Numbered from the stretch's first letter, positions 35,557-47,690 are shown. The stretch: 64,000 nt of DNA from Polymyxa betae (GCA_003693705.1 RBZT01000404.1:1-64000); one strand, 5' to 3'. Numbers and translations: made by a program. The notes: a model not told the origin generated them from the letters alone.

Positions 35557-36191
35557 ATGTCCAAAATCAAGAATGTTGCTGTCAAGCTTTTAAAAAAGTG
35601 CCCTTACGTCAACAATACGGTATATCGATTGATAGTGTTACTAAACGAGTTAATAGAAGTGTTATTATGAGATTATTGAGATTATACACTAAGACCGGCA
35701 TGTGCTCTTCGTATTCTGGAGAGCACCATCAAATAGATCGTTACACGCTCTATTCATTTAGTAGGATCAGCAAGAACAGGCCATGGACCAGATTAATGAA
35801 AATCCTTTACACATATCGATCATTACTTCAAGGTGCTTCTTGGTTTCCGACGTTTTGATGTTGCCACATACAATCATCAGAGCAAGCAGAATTTCAGTCA
35901 ACATAATGATCCAGTTGACAAAGTGAGCTGTGTTGCTCTAAGATGCCTTATCGTGTTTTATGAGATACATATCATACCAAGCACACTTTGTTAACTACGT
36001 TCCAATTTCGTCAATCACCGCCGATCACTTCTTTCGAATCATCTCTGAGCTCCGATGTAACATTCGAATGGATTCCTGTTTGCAATCATTTGACCTCATA
36101 TAAACGTCTTCAATTCCTTGAATGGATATCAAAATATCGCCAAGTACCATCACGATCACGTAAAATCATCGCCGGTTGCATACATAGGTTC
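35557..36191 (+). CDS. Probable small intron-split protein, unknown
   Basis: ATG at 35557 opens with MSKIKNVAVKLLKKCPYVNN, a basic amphipathic helix. A donor (ACG|GTATATC) and an acceptor near 35650 lead into a frame containing SVIMRLLRLYTKTGMC. A further exon at about 36000-36190 reads VTFEWIPVCNHLTSYKRLQF and ends KIIAGCIHRF before a stop at 36191. The pieces look coding, but I could not verify one continuous frame. The stop is three bases before the ATG of the next gene, so this may instead be the 5' part of that gene. No family is recognised. Confidence 0.35.
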
Positions 36192-36193
36192 TG

Positions 36194-39100
36194 ATGTTCT
36201 CGTCAGGACAGGATGTCATTTATTCACCAGCAAGAAAACCTGATTCGAAATCAGCCGTTAAAATCGCCCAGCTTCAGGAGCTGATCCTGGCATTAGACGA
36301 GCTAGCAATCGAGACCGATGGTGGCACATATCCCGAATGGATATTCTCAGAAGTCAAGGATCTATATACATTGCTGCGTTCGACATTCGAGCGTCTCATC
36401 AATGGCGATATGGTGCAGACGACACGCCAGGAACTGCTCGATAAAGTATATCGAATTCGTAATGGGATTGAAGATATTAAACTGGAAGCCAAGCCCGAGT
36501 CACGTAAGGTAACATAACACTATCATATTGAATGGAGAGAATATCAGCTGATACATTTCATCATATTGTAATTAGAGTCGAAGTTCGTCACCACGACGTG
36601 AACCTCGACTAACGCCACTGATATCGCATTGTACTGGAGCCGAATATTGTAAGAAGGTATTCCATACGCAGCGACAGCGAGGGCGCTGGGTTCACACACC
36701 AGGGCCTCCCAATCCGCCTCCAGAAACGGCTCGAAACCATCAGTCACGACGATGGCTGCTCGAAACTGCTGCCCTATCTGGCCGGAAACTCAAGGTAATC
36801 TGTACTTTTTCTGTGTCCTAGATTCAGGGGTGTAATCTTATGCAGTCCACAAAAAAACAATCCAAATTAGATCTGCAATTACTGCTGCTGAAAGATCGAG
36901 CGCGAAACCTGGAACAACAGCTTCATTCGGAATTGCGACGGGAATTGCGATCTGAGCAGGCTTTGTCTCGATTACGTGAAGGTAATCATTAATCGACAAT
37001 ACAGAAATGACGCTGATACCGTTGGTAGAAGATCGATGGGGATTTCAACAGATGCTGGACAAGTTAGATGATCTGGGCGAGATTTTGAAATATCGCCCAG
37101 TTCAAAGACCGGAATCCCCCGCCCCCGTTCAACCTCCACCTCATCCTAGACGCGAAATCGTTGTTGATAACAGCCGCATTGATGAACTTGAATTAGAGCT
37201 CCACGATATTAGAAAGCGCTACAGCAAAGATGTTACTGACCGTGAAGGTCATTAGTGACTCTATTCGTCACATTTCGTTTTGTGTTCTTAACTCTGCACA
37301 ATTTTATTTGAGTCAAAGTGTTTGAATGTTTTGTTTGCTCATAATTGCTGATTGGAAATAGCACGCATTGAATCGTTGATGCAAGAAATAAAAACTCTGC
37401 GCTTGCAAATCGAAGAATTAAGAAGGGTAATCGCTTTTATTGACTCTTTATTGTTCTGAGTCTAATCAGACAAAATTGGAACTCGAAAACGAAATTGCAC
37501 GGTTAAAAGCTGATTATGGTAGTGATAAGAGACTCTTGCAAGACAAATTCGACAGGTTCCTGGGTAATTGTCAGATCCAATCAATATCTTAGCAGGAGAC
37601 AGGCTTCAAGAGAATGTCAGAGAACTGACACGATCCGAAAGGCGTCTTACCAAACGCGAACGTCAACTTACTGAAGACAAGGATGATTCAGAAAGGCGTC
37701 TGAAAGAGCTCGAATCAGAATTGACTCGGTATATTCTATTGGACTTTTGCCATTAACTGAAATTTCAAACGCGATCTGCTATTCCAATAGATGGTGTCAT
37801 TGACTTGTCTTAGATCGAGAAGAAACGAAGAGGAGCTACTGGCAAAGCTAAATTGTCAACCAGAGGTTGCTCCAGTAGCACCTGAGCCTCCACCGAGTGT
37901 GGTGAAACCATTGTTCGATGTTGTCTCCAGGGTAATGAATTTTAGTGTATTATAGGCGTAATTAAGATAAACATTCATTTTACAGGTTCTCTGCAGATAT
38001 TATCTGAACAAATTCAAAAAAGAATCCAAAATCAGGAGCGAACTGCAAGCGACTCTGGAGATGTGGGTCTGTCGCCATTGTTGATATCGAATTTTCAGAA
38101 TTTAAGCATCTCAGGACGGCGAATGCTGCAGAGCGAGCACGAAGATCATCAGAACAAGAGCTTAGTGCATTGCAAAGCGGCCTGACGCAGGAAATTGACG
38201 CGCTCCGTAATCAACTGGATTCCCAAGATTTAGCGAATCGACAGCTTCAAGGCCAAACAGAGAACCTTCTAAAAGAGCGAGCGGATTTAGAACGTCGGTT
38301 AACTGTTTCTTTTGATGCCGATCGTCGAAAATCCATGGAAGAAATCAAGGGTCTGCAATCGCAGCTTGCTCTGATAAAATCAGAGCCGAAACCTGTAATT
38401 CCAGGTTTTGTTAACTGCAAACCTCCACATTTATGTTTGGGTTTTGACATTGAAGATGAATTTAACTTACATAAATCGTCTCTAGGAGCCAGCTGTTGTG
38501 GATATCGAGCCGTTCAAAAGGATGCTATTAGAGTCGTTCCATGGAGATTATCTGCATTTAGAAGACAATCCATCTGTGTTACATATCATGTTCACTCAAG
38601 GTGATGAACGAGGTGATGTTCTTATGTATATATGCCACATAGCATTGTCTTAAATCACGTTTAGTCTTATTCTCCGATCGAATTGAAAAGCTGAATCATC
38701 GAAATTTCAAAGAAAAACGGATCTTAGTTATATCGTACAATGCTTTGTATCTCTTGATGCCCAAAGCATGGGAGCTTAAGCGTGTTGTGAAGATTGATGA
38801 TGTTGATAAGATAACGATGTCCAGGAGATCTGCAGATCATATTTGCATACATCACCGCAACGAAGAAGGTAAAAACATTTTGGTTCAGTAAAGCCTGAAG
38901 AAATACTAAACGAATCTTTTCTACAGATATGTTCTTCATCTCATCAAAAAGATATGAGGTAATGATGTTGTGTATTCAGATTTGGATTGCGTCGTTTGCA
39001 ATTTTTTAAGAACGAGTTCTTCTCATAAGACATTACAGATCATACATTTCCTGATGAATGCGTTTAAGCAAAAGACATCGACCGATCTGCCGTACCATTT

Positions 39101-39258
39101 TGCAGAAAGGTACCGCAACACGAACTGGGTTTGCTGTTTGCTCATGCATTTCCAGATTCTATGTAGAGGATCACGACATGCATTATCGATTAATTGAGGT
39201 TCCAGATACGACAACAGTGAAACTGGGTCGATCCGTATTACTGGGACCAACAAAATGA
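36194..39258 (+). CDS. Coiled-coil protein with myosin-TH1-like C-terminal domain
   Basis: About twelve small exons. The N-terminal exon (36194-36510) holds helices such as KIAQLQELILALDELAIE. An Arg/Ser/Pro-rich linker follows, then long coiled coils (RDRARNLEQQLHSELRRELR; RSERRLTKRERQLTEDKDDS). The C-terminal part contains IEKLNHRNFKEKRILVISYN, ALYLLMPK, VVKIDDVDKITMSR and, across introns, IIHFLMNAFKQKTSTDLPYH, ending LGRSVLLGPTK. That strand order, including the KxFK-x-R-x-LLVT-type opening and the final helix with LP-x-x-F, matches the TH1 lipid-binding tail domain of class I myosins. No motor domain is present. The likely role is attaching a coiled-coil scaffold to acidic membranes. Individual exon borders are approximate. 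Confidence 0.7.
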
Positions 39259-39307
39259 AAGAATAATCGTTCCTTAATGGTTACATACAATAGCTCGAAA
39301 TTGATAC

Positions 39308-40807
39308 TTAGCTGAGTAAGCCAGAGCACATAACATCTAATTTCCAGAGAAGCAGAAGCAAGAATAACTGGCCTAATATTCCTAATGTCATAACGAAACA
39401 CTGCAAACTCCATGACCACGTTCTAATAGTGCTTAAACTTTGACGAATGCGCCATCGATGGCACCACCTCTCTGAACAGGTTTGTTCGTCGCAAGGTACA
39501 GATAAGGGAATCTTTTCAGTTTTTTTTAAATCTGAGCAGCATTGGATTGATCTTGCAATAACATCCTTGATGATGGAATCGACATCAGCCGCGATCACGC
39601 ATCGATCGGCAATTGAATTAATAACATTGTGCACCTCAGACTTGTCCACAGCAAATGATTTGATATCTTTGATTTTTGAGCTGCAATACGAATTTACGTC
39701 GTAGTCATGAATACGAAAACAGTCTTGAACCATCTTTTGAACGATCGCCTTACACATTGCGAACTTGTAGTTTGAGAGCGATAAAAAAACAATCTTGGAG
39801 ATAACAGAACGAACATCTTGTAAATGTCGTCTGTTGACATCTCTGATAGACTTCGTGACAATCATGTCCATACTGACAGCAACAATGTCATCGCGGCTCT
39901 TCTTCCTAAAAATCTCGTGTATCAACTGATCGATAGTCGCTCGAGCAAACGCCCAATCCGCTTGGCGAACATTTTCTACGGCTGCCAACGTGATGCCCTG
40001 AACGATACTGGTAGCACACACAATATGTTCATCGCGAGATTGATGGATAACATGCTCGATGACATTATCAATAACTGAACGAACATCTCGCTCGTGTTTG
40101 ATACGAACTGCAGAATGGATGGTATCGATGATGACGGATTTGAATAAATTATGATTTTGTGAGCGCTCAATAGCAGAATCAACCAATGTCTCGATCTGGG
40201 CTTTTACGAAGGAATCACGCTTTGAGAAGGCATAAACGACAGCATTCGATAATACATTGGACAGTTCAGGATCGACAGCATTCGATTTCTGAGAATCAAC
40301 GACATCGAAACAACTTGTTAAAATATTATCGATGATAGAGCGAACATAGTCAGCATTATGACGATGTAAAGCACAAGCTGCTGCTTTGGCAAATGCAGAA
40401 TCGATCGTTCTTGTTTTGGCATTATCAACCATCTGCCGCTGATGAATAGCGAAATCAGTAATGACAACCTGGGCATTCTCTGGGTCTCGAATCTTAGGCC
40501 AGCGAAAATGATTCTCGGAATTTGAAACCTCGGAATGGACGGCGACAGATCCACCAGAATTGTCTGAAACGACTTGGTGATCCTTGCCGACAACAGCAAC
40601 CGCATCGTCGTCAAATATCTCGATGTGGGATGCTTCCGAGATCGGTGCAGGATTCTGCAATGGTAGAGAAAAGGAGACATGACGACCTGAAAGCATAGAG
40701 CCTCTGGTACCATTAACAGAAGGGGACCGAAACACATTCCGAACTGAAGATTGAGCTAATGGTTTTAGTTGAGAAGGAGATTGATGTACTTTGATAGCTT
40801 TCTCCAT
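39308..40807 (-). CDS. Tail-anchored protein with repeated helical units, unknown
   Basis: Single exon of 499 residues from the ATG at 40807 (MEKAIKVHQSPSQLKPLAQS); the frame stays open upstream to 40930, so an earlier start is possible. From residue about 150 to 430 a helical unit recurs every 35-45 residues. Examples are YVRSIIDNILTSCF, FVKAQIETLVDSAIE, VRSVIDNVIEHVI, FARATIDQLIHEIF, VRSVISKIVFLSL and AIVQKMVQDCF. The C-terminus is one hydrophobic segment (FVMTLGILGQLFLLLLLW) ending LDVMCSGLLS, typical of a tail anchor. The bulk should therefore face the cytosol. I do not recognise the repeat. It converges on the TH1-like gene, with 49 bases between stops. Confidence 0.65.
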   Translation of the reverse strand: MEKAIKVHQSPSQLKPLAQSSVRNVFRSPSVNGTRGSMLSGRHVSFSLPLQNPAPISEASHIEIFDDDAVAVVGKDHQVVSDNSGGSVAVHSEVSNSENHFRWPKIRDPENAQVVITDFAIHQRQMVDNAKTRTIDSAFAKAAACALHRHNADYVRSIIDNILTSCFDVVDSQKSNAVDPELSNVLSNAVVYAFSKRDSFVKAQIETLVDSAIERSQNHNLFKSVIIDTIHSAVRIKHERDVRSVIDNVIEHVIHQSRDEHIVCATSIVQGITLAAVENVRQADWAFARATIDQLIHEIFRKKSRDDIVAVSMDMIVTKSIRDVNRRHLQDVRSVISKIVFLSLSNYKFAMCKAIVQKMVQDCFRIHDYDVNSYCSSKIKDIKSFAVDKSEVHNVINSIADRCVIAADVDSIIKDVIARSIQCCSDLKKTEKIPLSVPCDEQTCSERWCHRWRIRQSLSTIRTWSWSLQCFVMTLGILGQLFLLLLLWKLDVMCSGLLS

Positions 40808-42142
40808 AGTGAATAAGTTGAGATTCATGAAGAGCACAGAAAGGAGATATACAATAGACGATCCACGATAGTCGCAATTTGACCGGATCCTGCCTGAATC
40901 ACACTCGGGATATCGAACAAGATTAATCACATCTATCCAAGGTCAGGATTTTATTCTAGAAGGAGACTGGCGCCAGTTCATTGCTATTAGAGCCATCTTG
41001 CAATGAATTCCAATGCGATTGGTGCAGATTGTTTCTTGCCTGCATTGGTGAAGAAAACAGTCGGTCATTGTACTGAGTTTTCTTCTCCTCGATCGATCTC
41101 ATAATGTTGTCGTAATTATTCATGTCAGCATCACGACCAACACGATATCAGCCATTATTCGGTTCAGCACACGATCCATCTTATTTCTTTGAAGTTAAAT
41201 ACGACGTTCTTCATCGGTTGGGCTGAGTAAATATGCTAATAGGACCAAGTTAAGCTTTTGTTAGATTTGAGGTCTACTATGGAATCTGTGTAGCAGTTAA
41301 CCTGGTACTATCGTCATGGGTTATTGTTAATTGGATGTATACGGATCCATCTATTAAAATCACGACCAATCCTACATGCGATACAGTTTTGAGTGACATT
41401 AACCGATTCGGGGTCATGTAATGATGTGAAAGATTCCTTCCCTAATGGCAGACTTATTAGACATACAGATGTATAGTAGCAGCATGTGCTAATGCATTGC
41501 TGGTTCTTATACTACCGGTCATGCTAAAAGCAAGACTGATATCAATACTGGTTATCAAACTTGTCGTCATTCAAGCTCTGCTTACTATAACCAGAGCAGT
41601 ATTCATTGGCATCGCCTTCGTCATCACAATCACAGAACATCTCAACACAGTCAAATGCGTTCGCGATTAGTGATATTCCCCAAAATCAAAGATTGAATTT
41701 TACTCTAGGGAATGAAAACGGGACTCTACGATAATTTTACCACCTTCACATCGTTCGCCTTCCTAGTCACTTTTTCAGAGCTAACCTTAGGCCACATGTT
41801 CTTATACGCGATCGGTCTGTTGGACGTGATCCAGGAGGCTGTTGGAATGTTCTTCCCCAGCCGTCCAATTGGCAGTGTAGACGACGAGATGAATAAACTG
41901 ATTTGATTCAATGTGGTTTGGTGTTACATATTTAAACATTTGATTGAGTATAGCCTGAAATGGGGTCATGGGATCTGCCTTGATAAGACCCCAAGCTCTG
42001 TAACATAATAGACACTGCGTGTGAGTGTGTTGTGTTGTGTTGTGTCTAATAAGAGAAGGATAAAGGCCTCGCCTTTCTTGGTTGCTCTCTGTATCTCTCC
42101 CTATCATCTCTTAAGACATTCGTTGTCGTCGTCGTCCCCCTC
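40808..42142. other. 1.3-kb spacer upstream of PSMA7
   Basis: Contains a TGTGT-rich microsatellite at about 42017-42045 and a CGTCGTCGTC run at about 42126-42135. An isolated 64-codon frame (41712-41906, plus) has two hydrophobic stretches but no supporting context. Otherwise I see nothing. Confidence 0.4.
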
Positions 42143-43224
42143 ATGTCGTCCTGTCAGTATTGCACGAATCCCAGCCGTATTGGCCTGCTCATTTTGATTT
42201 TTAGATGACCGCGCGCTAACCACATTCAGTCCCGGTATGCCTTTCTGTATTCATGAAGGCATAGTTCATTCGATTTTGTCTAGATGGTCACCTGTTCCAA
42301 GTCGAATATGCGATGGAGGCTGTGCATAAAGGAGCTACTGCTGTATGCTGATAATGTCGAATTGCTGCTCAGTCTTACTGATTGCCCATAGATTGGAGTT
42401 CGAGGCAAAGACGCCATTGTTTTAGCAGTAGAAAAAAAATCGACTGCAAAACTCCAGGTTCTTTTGCTATAGTCAAAGGTATCGGCAATAAGATCAATAA
42501 TATTCTTTAGGATTCCAGGACCATTAAGAAGATTGCACGTCTTGACGATCACATCGTTCTGGCATTTGCTGGTTTGACAGCCGATGCGCGTGTTTTGATT
42601 AACAAGGCTCGGTTGGAATGTCAATCTTATCGTCTAAATGTCGAAGATGCTTGCACTGTTGAGTATATTGCTCAACATATTGCACGTATCCAGCAGGAAT
42701 ATACCCAGGTTTGCACTCGACATGAAACCTGTCTATTTCTTCATGTTGCATTTTGTGTTCCTTTCAGTTTCTAATTTGTTGAGTAGACGGGAGGATGCCG
42801 ACCTTTTGGTATATCAACCTTGATCATTGGTTTCGACAATGATGGCTCTCCCCGGTTATTTCAAACCGATCCTTCGGGAACGTACTCGGCCTGGCTTGCC
42901 AATGCTACCGGCCGAAACTCCAAAACAGTTCGTGAATTTTTGGAAACCCACTTCAAAGAAGATCAGTCTGCAGACGTAACTGAAAACAATTGTTCTTTGA
43001 CCGCAACTAATTTCAACCAGGAATCTGTCAAATTGGCTATTCGAGCTTTATTAGAGGTTGTGGAATCAGGTAGCAAGAATATCGAAATTGCTGTTCTGCG
43101 TCATGGTATGCCTCTCGAATATATGTCCGATGAAGCTGTAGAAAACCTTGTCGGCGTGATTGAGGCCGATAAAGCTGCAGAAGAAGCAGAGAAAAAGTCC
43201 AAGAAGACTGAGGCTCAGAAGTGA
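42143..43224 (+). CDS. PSMA7: 20S proteasome alpha-4 subunit (PSMA7)
   Basis: Six exons: 42143-42152, 42205-42234, 42284-42342, 42392-42457, 42511-42708 and 42787-43224. They join in frame to 266 residues. The protein starts [20 protein letters not shown], the classic alpha-subunit N-terminus, which is recovered only by splicing a 10-base first exon. Further family blocks are [53 protein letters not shown] and [20 protein letters not shown]. The C-terminus is a Lys/Glu-rich tail ([10 protein letters not shown]) as in other alpha-4 subunits. The alpha-4 subunit forms part of the outer gate ring and is not catalytic. Assignment is very secure. The micro-exon is worth noting for gene-finding. 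Confidence 0.95.
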
Positions 43225-43265
43225 TTCTTCTCCCATAATGGTTAGATAATGAACAGAAGTTCAAT

Positions 43266-45123
43266 TCATCGATTGTTTCCGAAGTTTCGGTCCGTTAGGC
43301 GCTTTAAGAATGTAGCAATAATGAAGACGACGATCGATACAATCCATATTGCAAGGGCGCATATTCGATGGTATGCAGCCTTTTTGGTGACAACATCTTG
43401 GGTGAAAGGTTTATCTGTATCGTACCCTTCTGTTAACTGGATCCAGAACCATTTCCACAAGCCTGCTGTCACTAATCTTGTAACCAAATGCATCAAACCG
43501 CAAACTAATATCTGTGAAACCAGCATCAGCCTGGTTTTGACTCTCTCTAAGCCACCTACCTGAAGTATCAGATTGTTCCGAAATTCGCCAAGAAGCTTGG
43601 TCAGTTGCTGCTGAACGAAGATTATAGTTTCATGACCATCACATTCATTAGACGAACAAAGCGAATTTATCAATCGCCCATCAACCGTATCTGACGCTTG
43701 CCTGTGCCGTAATACATTAATCAGAGTTCAGTTTCTGGTCAGAAGTATATACCATTGGATTTCTGGTTGAATATCTTCAATTCCAAGTTCTCTCTTAATC
43801 TGGTTGGCATTGTATAAGAATCTGTTGAGAAGATCAAGGAAGTTCTTCAATCTCTGATTATGTTCATTGCCCAAGAACGGGAACACAGCTGGCATCCAAG
43901 CTAATTCTATATTACAGGCCCATTATCTACAAACCTTCTTCTTCCAAACCAACAACGATACGTACGTATTGTGACCGTTTGACGACAATGAGTTGACAAC
44001 TGCTTCCGGATAAACTCGCTGTGGTTGATACTGGCCCATTGGGCAACAAAATCGGCCAGCGCTTGGACAAGACATCCGCCAATAACGAGAACGTGTAGGT
44101 ACCTCAGAATATTATAGGCCAAGATTCGAATTTTCGTTTGAGCTGAGGTGATGTTTCGTTTCCTAATACGAAAAACCTACTGGATGAATTAGACCGGATG
44201 AATGCTTGCCGAGCAAATTCTTGGTCACTGACGTGTTGTGCACATCGAATATATGAAGCGATGCGTAAAGCAATATCAATGTTGGAGAGCAGCAGGATCA
44301 GACCCAGAGCAGATTTCAATAGGGCTTGGTAGTAATCCTGGCAATCTGATGGTTGCAATGATTCTTTCAGAGATAACATTGATAGTAGAGATGATAGCGA
44401 TGCTGGTGTTCTGTCGTTCAACTTGTCAGGCAACTGACCTAATTCTAAAAGATTCTATCAAGTATCAGAAGGGATTAGAACTCGGTACATTGCAGCACTG
44501 ACCTGGATTTCTTCCATTGATGGAACAGGGATTTTTGGCAGAGATATCTTGGGCCTATTACTGAGCTCAATTCCTGTCAGCAATCAGATTGTCCCTATCG
44601 TTGAACCAATCTGCTGATGCCCACCTGATGCTAATGCTGCAATCTCTGGGACATCACTCAGTTTCTCTGTGATCTTCTCCACTATGAAATCTGGCCACAA
44701 TTCCATATCGACCAGCTGGAACCCTTCCCAGATCACATATTTCAGTTGATCATCCAACTTGAGTAAAGTCTCAACATCCATGTTTTCAGCATTATCATCA
44801 ATATTCAGTAAAGCTGCGGTTGTGTCGATCACTAATTGTTCGCTTTCCAAAATCTTGGTTTCGAAATCACCTTAGAGGGGGAGTTAGCGTCAAAAGGCAA
44901 GTTTAGAAACAGAGATACTGGAAGCTTTGTCAAGAGATTGGAAATATTGCTGGCAACGGTTGCTAATAGTCTGATTCAAGAATGAGGAATATCGATTGAA
45001 GGTATCTGGAACCGAAACAGATGTCGGAAATGATGTAGAAGGCACCAATCCAATCCATGATAGAAATCTCAGCTGTACACAGCAATTAGGAAGGCTTCGA
45101 TCAGTGTTGAAATAGTTGATCAT
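43266..45123 (-). CDS. Multi-exon helical membrane protein, unknown
   Basis: At least six exons with introns of 37-52 bp that restore frame. Examples are LDKAS|SDFETKILESEQLV near 44,875-44,922 and SNSS|TQTKIRILAYNILRY near 44,140-44,178. The protein is about 450 residues, mostly amphipathic and hydrophobic helices (ALLKSALGLILLLSNI; LHVLVIGGCLVQALAD). A final strong membrane segment (ICALAIWIVSIVVFIIATFL) precedes a basic tail (KRLTDRNFGNNR). The layout suggests an endomembrane or peroxisome-like helical membrane protein. I considered PEX3 and PEX11 and could not make a convincing match. It converges on PSMA7, with 41 bases between stops. Confidence 0.5.
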
Positions 45124-45275
45124 ACGCTAGTCACTGCATGCAGGATGAAAATGATCACTAAACAGGTAGCCTGAGTCTGAAGACGAACACCCGTTGGGAC
45201 GTCAATCGCTGCTGTTAACCCTGGTTTCTTCCAGTCATCGTGGTCGTCGCCTTGCACAGATTCATGAGTCTAGGT

Positions 45276-45569
45276 TCATGTCATTGACGATGGTGTTGCA
45301 GACTCTTCAATACGGACATCATCGATTGAATTGAAGATATCAATGTCAAAATCATTGCCATCATCAACGGATCCTTGATCTGGCCATTCTAATGAAACTG
45401 CATCGTAGCCGTCTGTTGATTGTTCAACACTATCACGTCGCTGACGTTCATTAAGACTCAATGATCTTGGTCTCATTCGATATGAGATTTTGATTCGAAC
45501 ACTGAAAACTGACACACTGACAACCGTTTCTGATTCTGATTCAGACTTCCGATCTATCAAACCCATCAA
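45276..45569 (-). CDS. Small acidic protein, unknown
   Basis: A 96-97 residue frame with alternative starts MMGL or MGL. The first third is Ser/Glu/Val-rich, the middle basic (MRPRSLSLNERQRRDS), and the last third strongly acidic (DDGNDFDIDIFNSIDDVR). Low-complexity pattern without a domain. It could be a stand-alone small protein or a first exon of the membrane protein gene downstream at 45123. I could not find a donor and acceptor pair that would join them. Confidence 0.35.
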   Translation of the reverse strand: MMGLIDRKSESESETVVSVSVFSVRIKISYRMRPRSLSLNERQRRDSVEQSTDGYDAVSLEWPDQGSVDDGNDFDIDIFNSIDDVRIEESATPSSMT

Positions 45570-45626
45570 TGTGAAACAATATTTAAAGTACCCTGGGTTT
45601 TTGGGTATTATATATTGTATAATAAA

Positions 45627-47690
45627 CTAATCTAAATTCAGCAAGTCACCCTGTACTGCAAAGGTAGCAGTCTGAGCCTGCCTTGGGCGTCGATTGTTGA
45701 CGCGAGTTGGGCGTTCCAAATTAGCATGCGCTAAACCGGTCTCTAAGAGAGGTTCTACAGCCGTTGAAACCGAGCTTGATAATACAGGAGACTTCTTCGA
45801 ACAATCTGACTCAGGGATTGGACTACCTGGGGCTAAAGGCGTCTTCGTGGCATCACACTATTTCGTGAATTAAATTCTGGAAAACCGACCGTTCTGAGGC
45901 AGTACCTTGTCGTCGGAGGCAAATCCTTTTGACTTTTTCAGAGCCAGAGCTTTAGGCTGCTGCGGTCCCATAAACATTGCCGGATTTAGGTTGAGCTGAG
46001 TTTGTAAATCAGCAATTTTACTACTGGTTTTAGTACTTGATGCCCCAGCTAGTGTTTTCTGCTAGCGGTTTTTCAATTAATGGAAGCGTCTGTTAAAGGG
46101 CAATACTGACCTTATCGTTTTTGTTCTCTTCAACCACTTCCAAAGGAGATTTCACTTTTTCGTTCTCATTACTTATAATCTTCTTTTCAGTGATCGACGA
46201 TGGCTCCTAATTTGATACGTGATTAGGACATTTCAATAATGATCAGGATCCTGACCTCTTCCGTCTGAGATAAACTGGATAGAATCTCGGATACATTCGT
46301 TTTATGTCCAGGTCGAGTACGAACGATAAATCCAGAACTATCCAGTTGGGAGATATCGATGCGGTTTAAGCGCAGCGTCTGGATAAATAATATGACATTC
46401 TCCATAGCCTCAGAAGATATTTGCCCCATATCTTCACGAATCACATGGGGTAAGTCATTCTGACAATAATAAGAACAATGAGAGTTCATCAATTATTTGC
46501 TTCTACCATTATCTCTTGGTATTGATCGCGAATTGATTTCATATTTTCAGGGGGTACTGGCCCAGGTAATGGTCGATTATTGATCTTCGCTGAGAATTCC
46601 TCATATTCAATTTCTGCTGTCACCTGGAAACCACAACGTTAGATTTAGCGAAATATCCAACAAAGTGGAGGACCGCTTGCAACGCTTCTATCAGTGCATC
46701 GGATTGGAAGAAGTGCATAGCACAGCGATCTGAGGGTCAAGTTAGATCGGCAACCAATATATTACGTTTGTAGGACGTACAGAACTCCCTGGACGCACGA
46801 AGGAAATGGCTCTCAACGGCTCTGTCGGCATAATTTTGAGCAATATTCGCTGCTGTCATAAACTCGAAATAGAGGCATAGATTCCACTTGAACTCAGAGC
46901 CCATGTTCCGAAGGTCTGATCGAATGCAATTCAGAAGCCACGAGCACGAAATGAACTCGTCAAGGGCCAATCCGATTGCCTATTCAAACTTGAGTGGAGA
47001 AGAGAGAAGCTTATTGATCAGGGAAACTACAGTTTCGTCTGGAATCGATCCAGCAACTCTCTGACGGCCCATTTTGAGATCTTTCTCTAGCAATCTTATC
47101 CTCCTTTTACAATCGGCATAATCTGTGTCCTATAATCTTTTAGCAATTCGAAAGATATTGTTGGACTGTATGTTACAGCGATGTTGACATTAGTAACACG
47201 TTCATGTATACAGATCGAAGTTTGGACCAAAGCAGCTGCCTACACGCAGGCTCAGATATAACGACAACTATGTGCATCAGGGCCGACCTCATATAACATA
47301 TCCATTCGCTCTGATATTTTGGCATCGTCGCTAAGACGCTTAGCGATTGTACGTTGAAACTTACACAGCAATGGCCAGTACGATTTCGATTTCAGTTTTC
47401 TAAGTTTCTGTCGAGTCTTTTCATCTAGGAATGGCATTTCCTAAGCTGATCTCGTTATTCCTGAGCTCATCTGCAAAGAAGCGGGAAATACCAGGAGCAA
47501 AGCCCATTCGGCCTTTAACTCGTCTTTCTTCAAAATGCATGATGGCGTTAGAAGCTTATCATTCTTGCTTAACTCTGTAAACAAGTTGTCCGATGCACTG
47601 CTGGGACCATTACCCATACTGGGTTCGAATTGCTTCGCTAGCGTTCTCGAATAATTCGGCAAATGGTTTGATCTCGGCGAGTACAGACAT
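45627..47690 (-). CDS. Multi-exon helical protein, unknown, Pro/Lys-rich tail
   Basis: ATG at 47690 gives MSVLAEIKPFAELFENASEA, then several short exons. Recognisable coding blocks are LDEKTRQKLRKLKSKSYWPL (about 47,420), SEFKWNLCLYFEFMTAANI (about 46,880), INNRPLPGPVPPENMKSIRD (about 46,570) and ISSEAMENVILFIQTLRLNR (about 46,400). The C-terminal exon has KIADLQTQLNLNPAMFMG, followed by a basic, Pro-rich tail ending GDLLNLD. The KI-x-x-LQ-x-x-LN-x-NP motif resembles short linear motifs in actin-capping regulators such as WASHC2 and CapZIP, but this alone is weak. The upstream helices could be a bundle. The gene is divergent from the TTLL-like gene with 73 bases between start codons. No family assigned. 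Confidence 0.5.

Noticed and set aside
39824-40078. Plus-strand frames opposite the repeat protein
   Set aside because: They are shadows of the 499-residue minus-strand frame, which has a clear repeat pattern and tail anchor.
41712-41906. 64-codon hydrophobic plus-strand frame as a small membrane protein
   Set aside because: No context, no conserved features, and an equally long frame exists on the opposite strand.
43249-43563. 104-codon plus-strand frame just after PSMA7
   Set aside because: The minus-strand reading has a clean membrane segment and splices to further exons; the plus frame does not.
43266-45123. Identification of the membrane protein as PEX3 or PEX11
   Set aside because: The hydrophobic pattern is only loosely similar and no diagnostic motif could be lined up.
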